Of a stretch of DNA of 64,000 bases, positions 1 through 11,760 are shown piece by piece. The notes under the pieces are model-generated. The model was not told the origin of the DNA. It did no database searches and worked only from the letters and a program-made list of their open reading frames with translations. This DNA is from Acanthopleura granulata. Lineage: Eukaryota > Mollusca > Polyplacophora > Chitonida > Chitonidae. The stretch lies in assembly GCA_016165875.1 (NCBI GenBank), contig JABBOT010000080.1, positions 2,325,205 through 2,389,204 of the forward strand. The letters run 5' to 3'. Position numbers and translations under genes: made by a program. Within the stretch, counting starts at the first letter, position 1, and every line of letters begins with the position of its first letter.

Positions 1-25
1 TGGAAGTATGATACTTGTGACTTAC

Positions 26-85
26 CGATCCTTTCTTCCGTAAAGGCGACCCTGTAATCGGAAGGTTTGACTTAAATCCATCCAT
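26..85 (-). CDS. Candidate exon at the left edge (two possible forms)
   Basis: A strong donor (gtaagt at 25-20) closes a frame that can be read two ways. One is a 20-codon first exon from ATG at 85-83 (MDGFKSNLPITGSPLRKKGS) with a good initiation context (aacATGG). The other is a 26-bp internal microexon 26-51 after ccgattacag, in phase with the candidate at 1518-1560. Both give the same downstream frame. The gene would continue to the left, outside the window. Confidence 0.3.
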
Positions 86-1517
86 GTTGGTATGTCGTGT
101 GAGATATATCAGTGCCTGGGATATTGTCCACAACTCTGGGCAGTCACACTGGCTATTTGTACCCAGAGGGCGGTATTAATAGGATTACGTAAGCGCTAGA
201 GCCGCAGCTTGCCTTCCTCGGTGGTCAGCTGAACTTGGTTTGATCGAAGACAGACAGACACGACATGGGCGTTGTCGGATATCTATGACAACAGCTTTGT
301 AATGACTGGCATCAAATCAACAGGTGGTCGAACCGTGCGATGCAAATAGGCTCCTGACCATACTATGGGAATATATCATATCACAAAGCCTGCGTGGATT
401 GACACAGATCCAACTCCTGGAGAGCCGCTAACGTGCCACGAAGATCGGATTCTTTGGTAACTGTCCACAGGCCATTTGCTGACATCTGATCTCACATAAG
501 AACTCTAGCCTCGGAGATATAGGCCTCGAGCACGATAGTTATACGGTAACCAATAGGGATGGGGGGGGCTGAGGAGAGGATACAATGAGATAATCATGAA
601 AAATGAAGACTGTTTGAAGTTAGTAGACATTGGTTTTGATAAATGTAGTGGGCGTATTAACAAGTCCAGATCGATGATTCCCAGGCTGGTTATACATATA
701 CCGGATCAAGTGTTTGCATGTACGTTAATCCTGGATGTTGGATTTTGTTGTCATTCCACGTCATTGATTTAGAGCTGCATAAAAACAACGCAGAGGGACT
801 AGTCTTCGGGGGTTACACCTATATAATGCATTATAGTCATCAGTCATTGCTTGTGCATAATAGCCTGGGTTTTTATCCAAACCATTTTGCTTATCACACT
901 GCTTGAAAACCGCTTATCATTTAACAGTAGCCTGCTGAGAACCGCTACTTATATACTCTCCCGGGGAAAGAACAAATTTCATGTATAGTTTGGTCATATA
1001 TTAAGTGATAGCTCGTTTTTATTTGAACATAGTGATATGCACTGAGAACATTGGACAATTGCAAGCACTGACCCTATACTGTTACCTGTATATCTGATTT
1101 CTCTTTCTTAGAAATTGGAAGTTTTTTTTTCGATTCAAATCGAGGCACAATCTCCATGCTCTTAAACTTTACATGGCGCGTTACCAGCAGTGAGTAAGCG
1201 TATCGATATAATGATTCACCCACTTATGCATAGAGATATACATACTGTCCCCGGGCATACTAGTTCTCCGAATTCTTAACTTGACTTCTTACACTTAGAT
1301 GTTTCCATCCATTTGGAAGTGTGAGGAGAAAAGCTCCACAGCGCACGCGAGTGATTTTCTGGAAGCAGGGACATGTGAATCACCTATATTATATCACTCG
1401 CGGCTGTGATAAACCCATCACTCACACAACGCCATCTTGCTTTGCTGTCGTTTCAAACTGTCACATGCATCGAGAAATTTGGTTTCCTAGTAACTGATGC
1501 CATTCAGGTAAACTTAC

Positions 1518-1560
1518 CGCCCTGAAGTCCTCTGGAAATTTTCACTTCCGTCGTGTTCTG
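1518..1560 (-). CDS. Candidate exon of a leftward gene
   Basis: A 43-bp segment between a good acceptor (actgctttttccag) and donor gtaagt. It is open as QNTTEVKISRGLQG and ends in phase 1, which fits the candidate exon at 26-51. Too short for homology; splice sites and phase are the only support. Confidence 0.3.
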
Positions 1561-1704
1561 CTGGAAAAAGCAGTTTCAGCTGACTCAGTACGGCAAAACT
1601 GTATTTACACGTTGAGGCTGGCATAACTGACATATCCTGGTTTTAAAACACGCCATACATTGGAGGAATTCGAGAAATAGGAATAAGAAAGGCATAGCTT
1701 ATTG

Positions 1705-1763
1705 ATATACGTGAAATATTCTTCAGTACGGCATGAAAAACCAATCAAATTAATAAATAAATC
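1705..1763 (+). mobile_element. SINE family A, 3' tail fragment
   Basis: Contains gtgaaatattcttcagtacgg, then ccaatcaaat and a TAAATAAAT tail. This matches the 3' end of the full-length copies at 6.7 and 40.4 kb. Confidence 0.7.
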
Positions 1764-2341
1764 ATGGAGTGTTATTAGTAATCCACATGCACATGGCGGT
1801 AAAATCAGATTCTGAAAATACTGTCCACCTGTAACATGGTGTCATACAAGAATGAGCATCTGTTGCTTAAGTTATGATTATCGACACTTTCACCATCTCG
1901 TAGTGGGACTTGGTTCCATGTATACAATCCTACTTTGAAATTTGCCAGTGTGTCTCTTTTCTTGGCACCCGAAAGTAATAAATGGCGAAAATTACGTTTC
2001 CGCGAATAACCAAGCATAGCCGTTCGTTCCTTGCCCAAGTGAGTCTGTGCGAGCCATTCTACCTCTCGCTGATTTTGATAACATTTTAACTGAGGACATT
2101 TAAGGGATTTTTTCTGAGTTTTGCTTGGTTTTTCTCTAACCATAAGCTTAACCTCCGTCATTCAAGTGAAATATTCTTCACTGCAGTATCAGATAAACCA
2201 CTAAAGAGATTGACGGGAGATTGACTTTTTGACTTTGTAATTTTCTACACTTTTTGCACGAATGCGCACACATCCAAAGAGGCGTTAGTTCACTAGCCCC
2301 TGAGAAAATTATTTTTATTACGTTTATTATTTACTGAAATC

Positions 2342-2425
2342 CCAGTAGTTTCTTCACTGATAAAAGTGATATCTTCACGAGTTAGATATCACTTTTGTTA
2401 TTATATTTTGATATTACACTACTGG
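2342..2425. repeat. Hairpin element with CCAGTAGT ends
   Basis: Short terminal inverted repeats CCAGTAGT (2342-2349) and ACTACTGG (2418-2425) enclose an inner inverted repeat around AAAAGTGATATCT (about 2360-2374 against 2384-2401) with a small loop. It looks like a foldback or MITE-type element. Four ACGTCA half-sites follow at 2510-2587. Confidence 0.55.
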
Positions 2426-2509
2426 TGACCTTGACCCATGATTCAGACGCCGTGACATCAAAAATGAAGCACTTTGTTTTTATAACGTTCCAATTTGAGC
2501 TCACTGGGA

Positions 2510-2587
2510 TGACGTCATAATACAAATCTAGTCCATTGCTATATTCCGACGTCACGCAAGAAGACACAACGTCATAATAGACGTCAT
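2510..2587. promoter_or_regulatory. Cluster of CRE-like ACGTCA sites
   Basis: A full palindrome TGACGTCA lies at 2510-2517 and GACGTCA-type half-sites at about 2548, 2570 and 2580. CREB/ATF proteins bind this motif, but here it may just be internal sequence of a hairpin transposon. Regulatory use is not shown. Confidence 0.25.
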
Positions 2588-2705
2588 GTTTACTGTTACA
2601 ACTTCACGCTACTGACAGGTCTTTGAAGACCTGCAGCTAAAACATTGCTCAAAACTTCTTTCAGTACACAAAATCATGACATTGTTAAAGAATAAATAAT
2701 AAACA

Positions 2706-2816
2706 GAATATTGCGCAGTTAAGGTTGAATACCATAAATATTACATTCGTGAAAGGTGGAAATGAAATATCACTCGAACAATATTTATGGTCTTCAACCT
2801 TCACTGTGCAATATCC
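2706..2816. repeat. 111-bp hairpin element
   Basis: Arms 2706-2742 and 2780-2816 are reverse complements over 37 bp with four mismatches, and the inner flanks show weaker complementarity. It has no reading frame and looks like a non-autonomous foldback/MITE or a decayed palindrome. Confidence 0.7.
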
Positions 2817-2879
2817 TTAATTTTCTACACGACAAGTAGTGCCATACCATAGTCACATCAACATCTTGTTACAAAGACA

Positions 2880-3190
2880 ATCAAACTGTAGTCATATTTA
2901 TTGCAATTTACTAAATGTCATGCACTGGTCTAGAATTACTCAAAACAAGGCTGTTGTCATCACATTTAATACGAAAGCACATATGAAACAATGCCAAAGT
3001 ATCAGGCCTCGGGGATGCTTTATAGGCCACTAGCACAAGTCTGGTCTATGCAAGGTAACCATGTAAAAGATTACAGCATATAGAGAGAGCAAAACCACGG
3101 CACCGACAACAGTGTCTTTGTTGTCAAAAGTAATACATCAGTGATAAACCACTGAAACTGTTTACAAAACTACTTTTACACAACTACTTT
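2880..3190 (+). repeat. Dispersed repeat family D, two adjoining fragments
   Basis: The part containing cactggtctagaattactca (about 2925-3020) matches the end of the copies at 7.5, 20.2 and 27.1 kb. The part from about 3045 (gattacagcatatagagag) matches their beginning. An end fragment followed by a start fragment suggests a head-to-tail arrangement. No coding capacity. Confidence 0.45.
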
Positions 3191-5929
3191 TAGTTACTTT
3201 CTGAGATTTTTTTTTCAAAATGGACTAAGTGTAGTGAAATATGTGAATTATAAGGCTGGCTACATGAACCAGTTTACTCATTTTTAACGTCACTAATCCG
3301 AAACCGAGTTTTTCTATTTTATTGTTACATATAAAGACTATTTGAGCTTTCTTAGTTTGGAAATAATGGTCCATAAAACCCATCTCAGAATCCAAACATT
3401 AGACGGCATTTTATTCGTTCCAAAAAATCAGAGTAATAGAGTATGCTAACTTCATTTTTTTAAAATTTTCTTTTCTTTCATTTCACACATAATAGACTGA
3501 TAATAAGTTGCTGCCTGTGACAACGACAAAGAATGCCGATACTTTTCCTTTACAACCGTGATGTTCGTTAAATGAACCTATGGGTATAATTTTGGTCTTT
3601 AGGAAAATGTAAAATCCTCCTTTCTCGTTGTTCTTCGAGCTTTCTCAACAGTGAACGGTCGATGGCCCCGTTACTCCGTTATGGAACAACGTTTGCCTTT
3701 CACAAGTATGACGTGAAAGGCTGGACGTCACAGGGGGTGAAGTTTGTCAGCAGCCTGCCAAAGACTGATGGTTTACCTCGCGGAACTTCGGGTGTCCTCT
3801 ACACGTAAAACCCATTGATAACCTAGAAATGTTAAACTCTTAAGCATGGACTTACACAACGATGATATAATAAAGTAAAATTGTCTTACTGAAGACTCAG
3901 CTTTTTATTTCTGGTCACAAGCAAAATTTGGGCACTCCAAATAATAAGTAAGGACCATTAATTAAAGGGTAGATTTAGAACATCTCTTAGAGTAAGTGGT
4001 TGGATGGGGCCGGAATAGCGAAGACATAGGTGAGCACATTTTGCCTCTGTTGAAGTTTTTACCCTAAAATTCTGTGGAATACACTCTTTAGCAAACTGTG
4101 TCGTTTCCCGATTAAAGCTCCATGCACTAATTTTTCAGTTCAAAGGCGATAAACAATCAGAGACATCTTCACAACACGGCTTCCAGTAGCTCTGACAATT
4201 ATAGTCTCGTCTAATTAGCCATTCCTGTGGACATTTCCAGATGGGCGACTAATCCTTCCAATAACGGAATCCTCTCAGTTTGCAGAACCACTAACTGTCT
4301 AAAGCTTCTATATTAAATTGCTAACGGTATACCCATGAAAGTATTGCTATCCTCATGCGTGTGTATGCTTACTCTGTGTACGTCCACAAACCCTTTCTCT
4401 GAGTCATCAGCGCAATGCCCCACTCAGCGAGGGATAGATCTCATCAATGACTCCCCATAGCGCATGCGCTGATCTCTACGCTCGATTTACACCCTTTGTT
4501 GAGTCTGACCTTTGGAGGTGGTGCGACGCACGTAGGCTTTGTTTAGGCTTAGCATCACCAGTCCATGACGGCCTTATGGAGATTTGTAATCAGGATTCAT
4601 CAATAAAAATGTTCCAGGCGTTCGCTGGAATCGTGTTGTGGATACTATAGATAAAAGAGAATGCATGTCTAGCTAGCATTACCACAAACAAGGGTTGAGA
4701 CAGAGGTTATTTTTTTATGTTTCCAGCGTTGTTCCCTCTTCCATTGCCATTGATATCTATTAGCTTGGTGTGGTTCAAGATTTTTGGACAAAACGACATT
4801 GATGGTTTTGATGTGAAAGTAACGTAGAAAGAGGCGCTTGAGTGGTAAGGGGCATGTCGATGGTCAGTGGAAATCTGTCCATCTCAAAGGCGGGACTATA
4901 TGTTATTACTATGCAGTACACCAAGATCATCATTGCCTGTTGGCGAAGGGTCAGCCGTGATGTCGAGTCTTCACCAAGCATGCCTTCAGAAGCCTTGGTC
5001 GACAAAGGATCGAAGGCAATTGATAATGACAAGATAGATATGAGAAGAAATAGATAATTATTATGCTGGGACCTCTGCTGGACAAGGTCACATCGGTTAT
5101 CTTGTGTGTTTAATACAGGGTAGCTGTAAACATTTTTCCACCTCCATTACAAAGGAATCACTATATCCGTTCGCTTAATGCTTCTCATCCTGAGAAAGCT
5201 TCCTTTAGTCTGCACCTTTTAATGATAATGGGAAATAGATAATATAGGGCAAAATATTTCATTACAAATATAAATGGATTGAAATGCTGAACCAGTTCAT
5301 TGTAATAGACTTTTACTTTTACGGTTTGCTTGTATGTTGGCTTACAGTTTATTGCCAGCATACTTCGGCCACATTCCGACCGTTTTTAGTTCTAGACCAA
5401 AGCACGTTGCCATTTCTGTGTTGCTGCTTCACAGGTCCACCACTCTTAACCATCCCGTCATTAGAACCCTTCCCTTGACAGTGTATGATAGGACACAGAC
5501 CACCATCGAGATTCTCTGCTTTGGCAGGAACTGGAGTTTCACATATTTTAGTTGTGATATTGGGGAAATGCTTGTTTTTTTCTAGCTTTTTACCTATTGG
5601 TGGACGTCATCATGGAGAACAAGCTTTGAAGTTTTCCGTAAGGTTTTCTCCTTGGATACTGTTTCAATGGTTGTCGGCTTAAACTGTGACTTGGATGTTT
5701 ACTGTTTTGGTTAATAATACAGTTATAACTTGGGCAGATGCGCGACAGACGTTATGAAGAAGTCAGCATGAAAATGAGACCTTCAGACTCCCTTTGTGTC
5801 CGTGAGGTGGTAGCTAAAAAACAATCATTCATCATGGTTCCTGGAAATTTGCACTAGCAACTATCTCACAGGTTGGCCAACAACACGTTAAAATGATCTG
5901 AGAGCTGCACACAGCCAGAGAAATGGTGA
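3191..5929. other. Intergenic stretch without recognisable features
   Basis: Only short overlapping reading frames of 60-85 codons on both strands, none with recognisable protein features or convincing splice sites. No SINE was recognised here. Confidence 0.5.
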
Positions 5930-6052
5930 TAAATAGCTCCAGAAAATGGTGATCAGCGCATCACCGAACACTGATAATCACTTAACACCATAACCAAATT
6001 CCACCATCACGATATGATAGGTGAAGCAGGAAATGGTGGGGCTTTTTTCCTG

Positions 6053-6412
6053 AGGGGCTGATCATCAATTCTTTGATGAGGGGCTGATCACCATTTTTGA
6101 TTAGGGGCTGATCATCACTTTTTAGTGAGGGACTGATCACCACTTCTTCGTGAGGGGCTGATCACCACCTTCTGGTGGGGGGGGGGTGATCATCATTTTT
6201 TGGTGATGGGTTATTCAATACTTTTTGGTGAGAGGCTAATTATCACTTTTTGGTCAGGAGCGGATCACCATTTTAAAATGATGGGCTGATCACCACTTTT
6301 TGGTGATGGGCTGATCATCACTTTTTTGGTGATGGGTTGATCACCACTTTATGGTGAGTGGCTGATCACTACTTTTTGGCGAGGGGCTGATTATCACTTT
6401 TTTTTTTCGATG
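6053..6412. repeat. Minisatellite of about 14 hairpin-forming units
   Basis: Roughly 24-26 bp units of the form GGGCTGATCACCACTTTTT, then GGTGA. Each contains the inverted pair TCACCA/TGGTGA, so every unit can fold into a small hairpin, and most contain the palindrome TGATCA. Less regular TGGTGA-rich sequence extends left to about 5.92 kb. Non-coding. Confidence 0.85.
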
Positions 6413-6690
6413 GGCAAGAAACAGGTTCGCACTATCCTACTTGCCACATTCATGTAAGTTAAATAATAAAATTCTAGAGTAAACCATAATCAAATGAACC
6501 GTATTTGTTAGCTAAATGAAATTCTGATACACTAAAATTCACAGAAACTCGGGAAATGTATTTATAACGGTGTATTAGCAGAAGAAATACACAATCCATG
6601 AACAACCCATGATGAACAGAGACCGCAGCTGGCACAACTGTGATTCAGAGATAGACCATTGTCCACAGTGTTATTACAATTCCTCACGGG

Positions 6691-6938
6691 ACCTCCTTGG
6701 CTCAGTCGGTTGGCGAGCTTTCGCAGCACAATGACCCGAAGCCTCCCACCAATGCGGTCGCTGTGAGGTCAAGGCCAGCTCATACTGGCTTCCTCTCCGG
6801 CCGTACGTGGGAAGGTCTGCCAGCAACCTGCAGACGGTCGTGGGTTTCCTCCCACTATAGTGCTGGCCGCCGTCGTATAAGTGAAATATTCTTGAGTACG
6901 GCGTAAAACATCAATCAAATAAATAAATAAATAAATAA
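6691..6938 (+). mobile_element. SINE family A, near full length
   Basis: tRNA-like head with A box (tggctcagtcgg), body, the conserved tail region (gccgtcgtataagtgaaata) and a (AAATA)n end. The flanks aattcctcac and aattcccac look like an imperfect target-site duplication. Short frames across it are SINE sequence, not genes. Confidence 0.85.
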
Positions 6939-7479
6939 TTCCCACTAACAATACTTAATTCCACACCCTCCTAATATTTAGATATAGGTTACAGTGTTGA
7001 TTAAGGACTTAAAGAACGAAACACTCACGTTCTAGGCCAAATAGCAAATTTTAACATCAGATCATTTGAGTAAGTAAAGACCAATATATTTTAGAGAATG
7101 TATTCTTAGGCGCAATGCCATGACCGCCATTACTGAGTTGCCAGCTTTTTTCTTTTATCTACAGTAAAAGGACAGCTCTAAATATGAATTCGTCTCGCAT
7201 CATGTAAAGTAATAATTATGTTTTACAGACACTAACATCTGCTTAAGATAAGCAATTAATAATGAGGAAACCAAGTATAATTCAAATTCTTCCATGTAGC
7301 TCAAGGTATTGAGGTCTGCCGATTAGATTTTTGTGCTGCTTACTTTCTCCTAAAAACGTTGACTAAACCTTACAGTAGCCTGTAATAACTGCAATATTTC
7401 CACGCCATCGTTAAGTAGTACCTTCTCCGCTATGCTGCCAGTCCCTTGGTTATAATGATAACCAGGTGTCTATTTCATA

Positions 7480-8045
7480 AAACAAGGTTCACATAAGACT
7501 ACAGCATGGAGAGTAAAACCAAATAGCAGCAACGACAAAGTCACTAGGGAAAATGAGCACAGATCACCCTGTCTTTTCAGTTTATATCACTTAGGGCTTT
7601 AATCTCATTGTTCTTCTAAATTTTTAAATATTAGAAACATACGCCTCCTAGCACAGGAATGTGTAAACAATATTAGCAGTGATGTTAATTGGGATTTATT
7701 TAGACGTCAATGGTCTGGAATTGCTCAAGATGCTCAAAATGCTGTTTAGTCACGTTTCAGAAATAATTCCATGGGGTGTGCTCCGTGGCTCAATTGATTT
7801 GCTCGCAGCGTAATAACCATGAGCCTCTCACCAATGCTGTCTCTTAGGGTTCAGTTCCAGTTCACGCTGGCTTCCTCTCCGGCTGCACATGCAACCTGCG
7901 TATTGTCGGCGGTTTTCTTTGTGATTCTCCCGGTTTCCTCCGACCATAATGCTGGCCGGCGTCGTATAAGAGAAATAAGACACCAGTCAAATGTATAAAT
8001 AAATAAATAACTCCATGAAACAATGCTGAGGGGCCCGGCTTCGGG
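7480..8045 (+). repeat. Dispersed repeat family D, split by a SINE
   Basis: Family D sequence (gactacagcatggagagta, later caatggtctggaattgctca) is broken at 7774 and resumes at about 8018 with aaacaatgctgaggggcc. That continuation corresponds to aaacaatgcc-aaagtatcag in the uninterrupted copy near 2990. Confidence 0.5.
7774..8005 (+). mobile_element. SINE family A inserted in family D
   Basis: Head ctccgtggctcaattg through to a TAAATAAATAAA tail. Flanked by a 12-bp target-site duplication, aataattccatg (7762-7773) and aataactccatg (8006-8017), with one mismatch. Internal deletions are present. Confidence 0.85.
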
Positions 8046-9400
8046 GTTTTTCAACCAATGATAAGAATCCTCAAATTGTTATGGCAATATGATTCTTTGT
8101 GTGGTTGGTAGAATGGTATTGTTGACATCACCGTCTCCACAAATGTTTTTAACCTTTGATTTAAGTGATCTACCTCGTCTGACGATTTTAAAGCAGAGGA
8201 GCCATCGGACTGACAGAGGACTAAGGCAGTATTGAGATAGAACGTGTCCACTGGGCTCGAAAAACTGGCTTAGATTCAGACCGACTCAAGACACGTCACC
8301 AGCTGACCAACACAGTTAAATTTAAACACGGGCTTTAATCGTTAAAGATATGTTTCGAGAGAACAGGTTATACGGCTTTGCCAGTGAGTAACGTGTGCTG
8401 GATAAACAACGGTGTTTTGCCAGTCTGTTGTTGTTTACTTATTTTTACAATGGTTAGCATTATACCTGTTCATGTGTTAGAAACACGTGTGAAGCACACG
8501 GAAAAACCCACTGAGGATTTTATTTATTTATTTGGTTTTTATTAAGGCAATGATTTTTTTTCTTTTTGTTTGGAAGCGGTGGCGGTCAGCTCTATGAGTT
8601 GTGACCGAGGAAAACACCCAATGTTTCTGATGAATTTGAAAACGTGTAACGTGTTGACTTGTACGCCATGTTGGTGGAAAGCACGTGACCTCCAGCGAAA
8701 GTGTCGTTGACCGATTGTTGTCACCGGAACCCCACGAACCGTTTTGAGCGGAAAGATATTTGTAATTTTAACTTGCCCACAGTACCTGTAGCTTATAAAA
8801 ATATTTTTAGCCGGATCTGCACATGGCTAGATTATACATTACCTCGATGGCTAATGTTCGACTATGTTAAGTCCCAGTCTACACTGGCATATGTCTCACT
8901 TCTCACGGTATTCTCATTTATATAACACTCGTCGTGAACTTTCATTATAATCAAAACCTTGTCACTGGAACATCGCTTTATTATCACGGGTCAGTTAAAA
9001 TCCCATGGCAACAAATTCTGTTTTGATGAACTCCCGGGATTAGTGCTGTGTGGCAGTGCATAAGGAGGTACTTAAACCAATATTAGCACTATAGGTATAA
9101 AAGCTGTGGATAAAAAAAAACCGTTTTTTTTATTTGTTGCAGCGAATCAAAACTGCTCAGTGTATAGACGTTTCTGTATTGCAAGCCCTCTAACTGATTT
9201 TCATCTCTGCCTGTGACACATAGGAAGGCTTTATGCAGGATTAACCTTTTCAGTAAACATGATTATGTTCCGTTAATCAACCCTCATGGCTGCAGGTCAA
9301 AATCGATTACATGTGCAGTAAAGTAGCTGCGGTGATAATGTGATACCTCGGAAAGGCGTTCCTCGATAGCCGTCACGCGGGTCAGTCGGGTGAATTTGGA
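8046..9400. other. Intergenic stretch without recognisable genes
   Basis: Short frames at 8051-8251, 8542-8724 and 8701-8925 lack support. Short A/T runs occur near 8520 and 9110. No repeat family identified. Confidence 0.4.
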
Positions 9401-9404
9401 TAAA

Positions 9405-10135
9405 TAAGTCTAGCATATGTCATGAAATGGCGTTGATTGACTCAGTCGAGCACATGTGTTGAACTTGCACTTTTTAGGCTGCCCAGCATGTACCATAAAG
9501 TGAAGTTTGGTCGACTCACACCACAATGTATCGTTAAGGCATTTATCAAGTATTTGATTGACTCAACTCACCATACATGGCGAAGTGATGTTTGGTCGAC
9601 TCAATCCACTAGGTATAGTAAACTGGCGCTGGTGTTGACATTTAGCATATGTCGTGAAATATTGTTGGTTGACTCAGTCCAGACCGTATAATGAAATGGT
9701 GACGAGCGAAGCTTGGTGGAATCAGTCCGGTATAAACACCGTGAAGACGTACTTGATTAGTACATATAATGAAATGATGTTAGGTTAATTCAGCTTAGCA
9801 CACATTTTCAACGTGTACTTTGTTACTTTGGACCAGCATATATCGTGAAGGAGTGTTTTTATTGTCCACCGTGTATCGTGAAATGAGTTGTTTCTGGGTT
9901 AATCAGCCTGGTACATTTCGTGAAGCGGTACTTGTTGACTGTCGCGACTGCCTAATGAGACACCTAAGAGTGAGGTTTTGTTGATAAAGTGATGTTTGCA
10001 TTGCTTGACTCAGTCGAGGACATATGATGGGTGATGTTTGGTTGACTCAGTTTAGCGTGCATCGCGAAAGTATACTTGGTTAACTTAGTCTAGCATCAAA
10101 AAAGTGACATGTGGTTAACTCCGTCTACTGTCCGA
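9405..10135. repeat. Diverged minisatellite rich in TGACTCA
   Basis: About 730 bp of strongly diverged units, roughly 35-45 bp each, with the recurrent pattern (a)gcatatgtcgtgaaatg, then tttggttgactcagtc. The element GTTGACTCAGTC or GGTCGACTCA recurs many times, so AP-1-like TGACTCA heptamers are repeated through the array. The frame at 9437-9691 is just array sequence. Confidence 0.75.
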
Positions 10136-10206
10136 TTTGCTTGGTTAATTTTACGGCTGAATTTGCGACTGAACAGCACATTTATCTTTATCTGATATTT
10201 TCACCT

Positions 10207-10330
10207 AATTGATGGCCGTCAGTGTTATTGGTGGAGGAGACCCTCATGCCCGGGGAAAACCTCCAACCTTTTACATGTCATTGTCAAACTTTTCCAGGTG
10301 TGACGAGCAGACATGGAAATCAAGTGATTT
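10207..10330 (-). mobile_element. SINE family B fragment
   Basis: Contains gatggccgtcagtgttattg and tgcccggggaaaacctccaa, followed by the tttccaggtgtgacg block also seen at 10.85, 18.4, 18.6 and 32.4 kb. The frame at 10209-10400 is a by-product of it. Confidence 0.55.
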
Positions 10331-10629
10331 TCAACGATTGCGCAAACGCTTACACGAGCATTGTCGACGGCTTAATAATAATGTAATGTGTTTGCCCTGA
10401 TTCGAGGTACCCTTCTGATCATTACTTGTCGAGAAGCATGTCGGGATTCCATCGGTTGTATGCCGAATGAGTGGGTTTAATACTATAGGTATTAATTACA
10501 CATTCCCCTTTTACCCATCTGAAACGCACAGGTTATAAGCGATATACTGAAGGGCGACAAATCCGTCTAACTCTGACTATGTACCTTTGTTACCGCAAAA
10601 CTACACTTAAATACAAACTACATTTGGAT

Positions 10630-11027
10630 TTTATATATTTACTTATTTACTTGTTTATTTATTTATTTACTTACTTGGGTGAGAGACTTTATTTCGTTGT
10701 TGTTGAATGCTGTACTCAAAACTTTTTCGCTGAAATGCGATGTCAGTAGTCAGCTTCCAGGGATGAAGAAAGGGGAAGTGTCAGGCCTAAACCACCGATC
10801 TTTGACATGTTAATGGCAAACTTTCCCTCGTGTGATGTTTGCAATATTGGTGGCAGACAAGTAGTTTTCAAGTAACGGTAGATGGCCACCAGAACGTAAT
10901 CCACGGCTTACTGTTACCAAGGTCCTCCCATGATGCGAAAGGGGTCGTCTGTAAATTCCCTGTGCAAGGCCAAACACCGCTCGTCGTAGGGCTTGAAAAC
11001 CTTACTCACTAAGCCACGGAGAGCTCT
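10630..11027 (-). mobile_element. SINE family B, near full length
   Basis: Left end is an (ATTT/ACTT)n tail, then tgtactcaaaactttttcgc, the body, and at the right end a tRNA-like head that on the minus strand reads ctctccgtggcttagtgagt. About 400 bp, longer than family A, with an analogous tail region. Confidence 0.6.
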
Positions 11028-11534
11028 TCACTTGAACTTTATGTTGGTAATGTTGTGGGCCTGAGTGCCCTTTATCCTATGTATGCCACACGCTGCACGT
11101 AAATGTAAATTTAAAGCAAACTCAGTACTCAACTATTGATGCTGAAGCATAACCTTCAGACCTTTCTCGCTGGGCGCTGAGCATACCCGCCAAAAAGAAG
11201 TGCTATTAAAATAACACTAATATTAACCCATATCTGTAACACTTTACTAACACGTTAATGTGTTCATGTGTTAAAATAAATGCTGACAGTGTAGGCCTAC
11301 GCTGTAGAATATCAACTAAATGTATGTGTAAAACGATATTAGACAAATATCAAAAAAATAATTAGGTAAATCTATCCCTGTGTCATACACTAAAAGTGGA
11401 TTTCAGTTCAAAACACACCTCTGCAAACAGGAGAACACATCGTCAATAACGTGTTCAAGTGTTAATAACCAGAATGACACACCAAGTAAATTTGCTTTTC
11501 GTGCTAATGCGTGAAATCAGTAACATTGGTGTTG

Positions 11535-11536
11535 AT

Positions 11537-11567
<31 letters not shown>

Positions 11568-11760
11568 TATGGTGGGAGGAAACCGGGCAGAGCCAGGGGG
11601 AAACCCACGACCATCCGCAGGTTGCTGGCAGACCTTCCCACGCACGGCGGGAGAGAAGGTCAGCATGAGCTAGACTTGAACTCACAGCGACCGCATTGGT
11701 GGGAAGCTTCGGGTCATTGTGCTGAGATAGCGCGCTAACCGACTGAGCCACGGAGGCCGC
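11535..11760 (-). mobile_element. SINE family A, internally deleted
   Basis: A (TTTA)n end at the left and the tRNA-like head at the right (minus strand ggcctccgtggctcagtcgg). Flanking target-site duplication cattggtgttgatt (11524-11537) and catcggtgttgatt (11761-11774). The conserved tail block between the A-rich end and tggtgggagg is missing. The reading frames here are SINE-derived. Confidence 0.9.

Noticed and set aside
1805..2161. 118-codon minus-strand frame
   Set aside because: No domain, no splice context, and it lies between SINE-tail fragments. Length is possible by chance; no family recognised.
6691..6760. tRNA gene (A-box match in several places)
   Set aside because: The tRNA-like heads are always followed by the SINE body and tail and do not form a full cloverleaf; they are SINE promoters.
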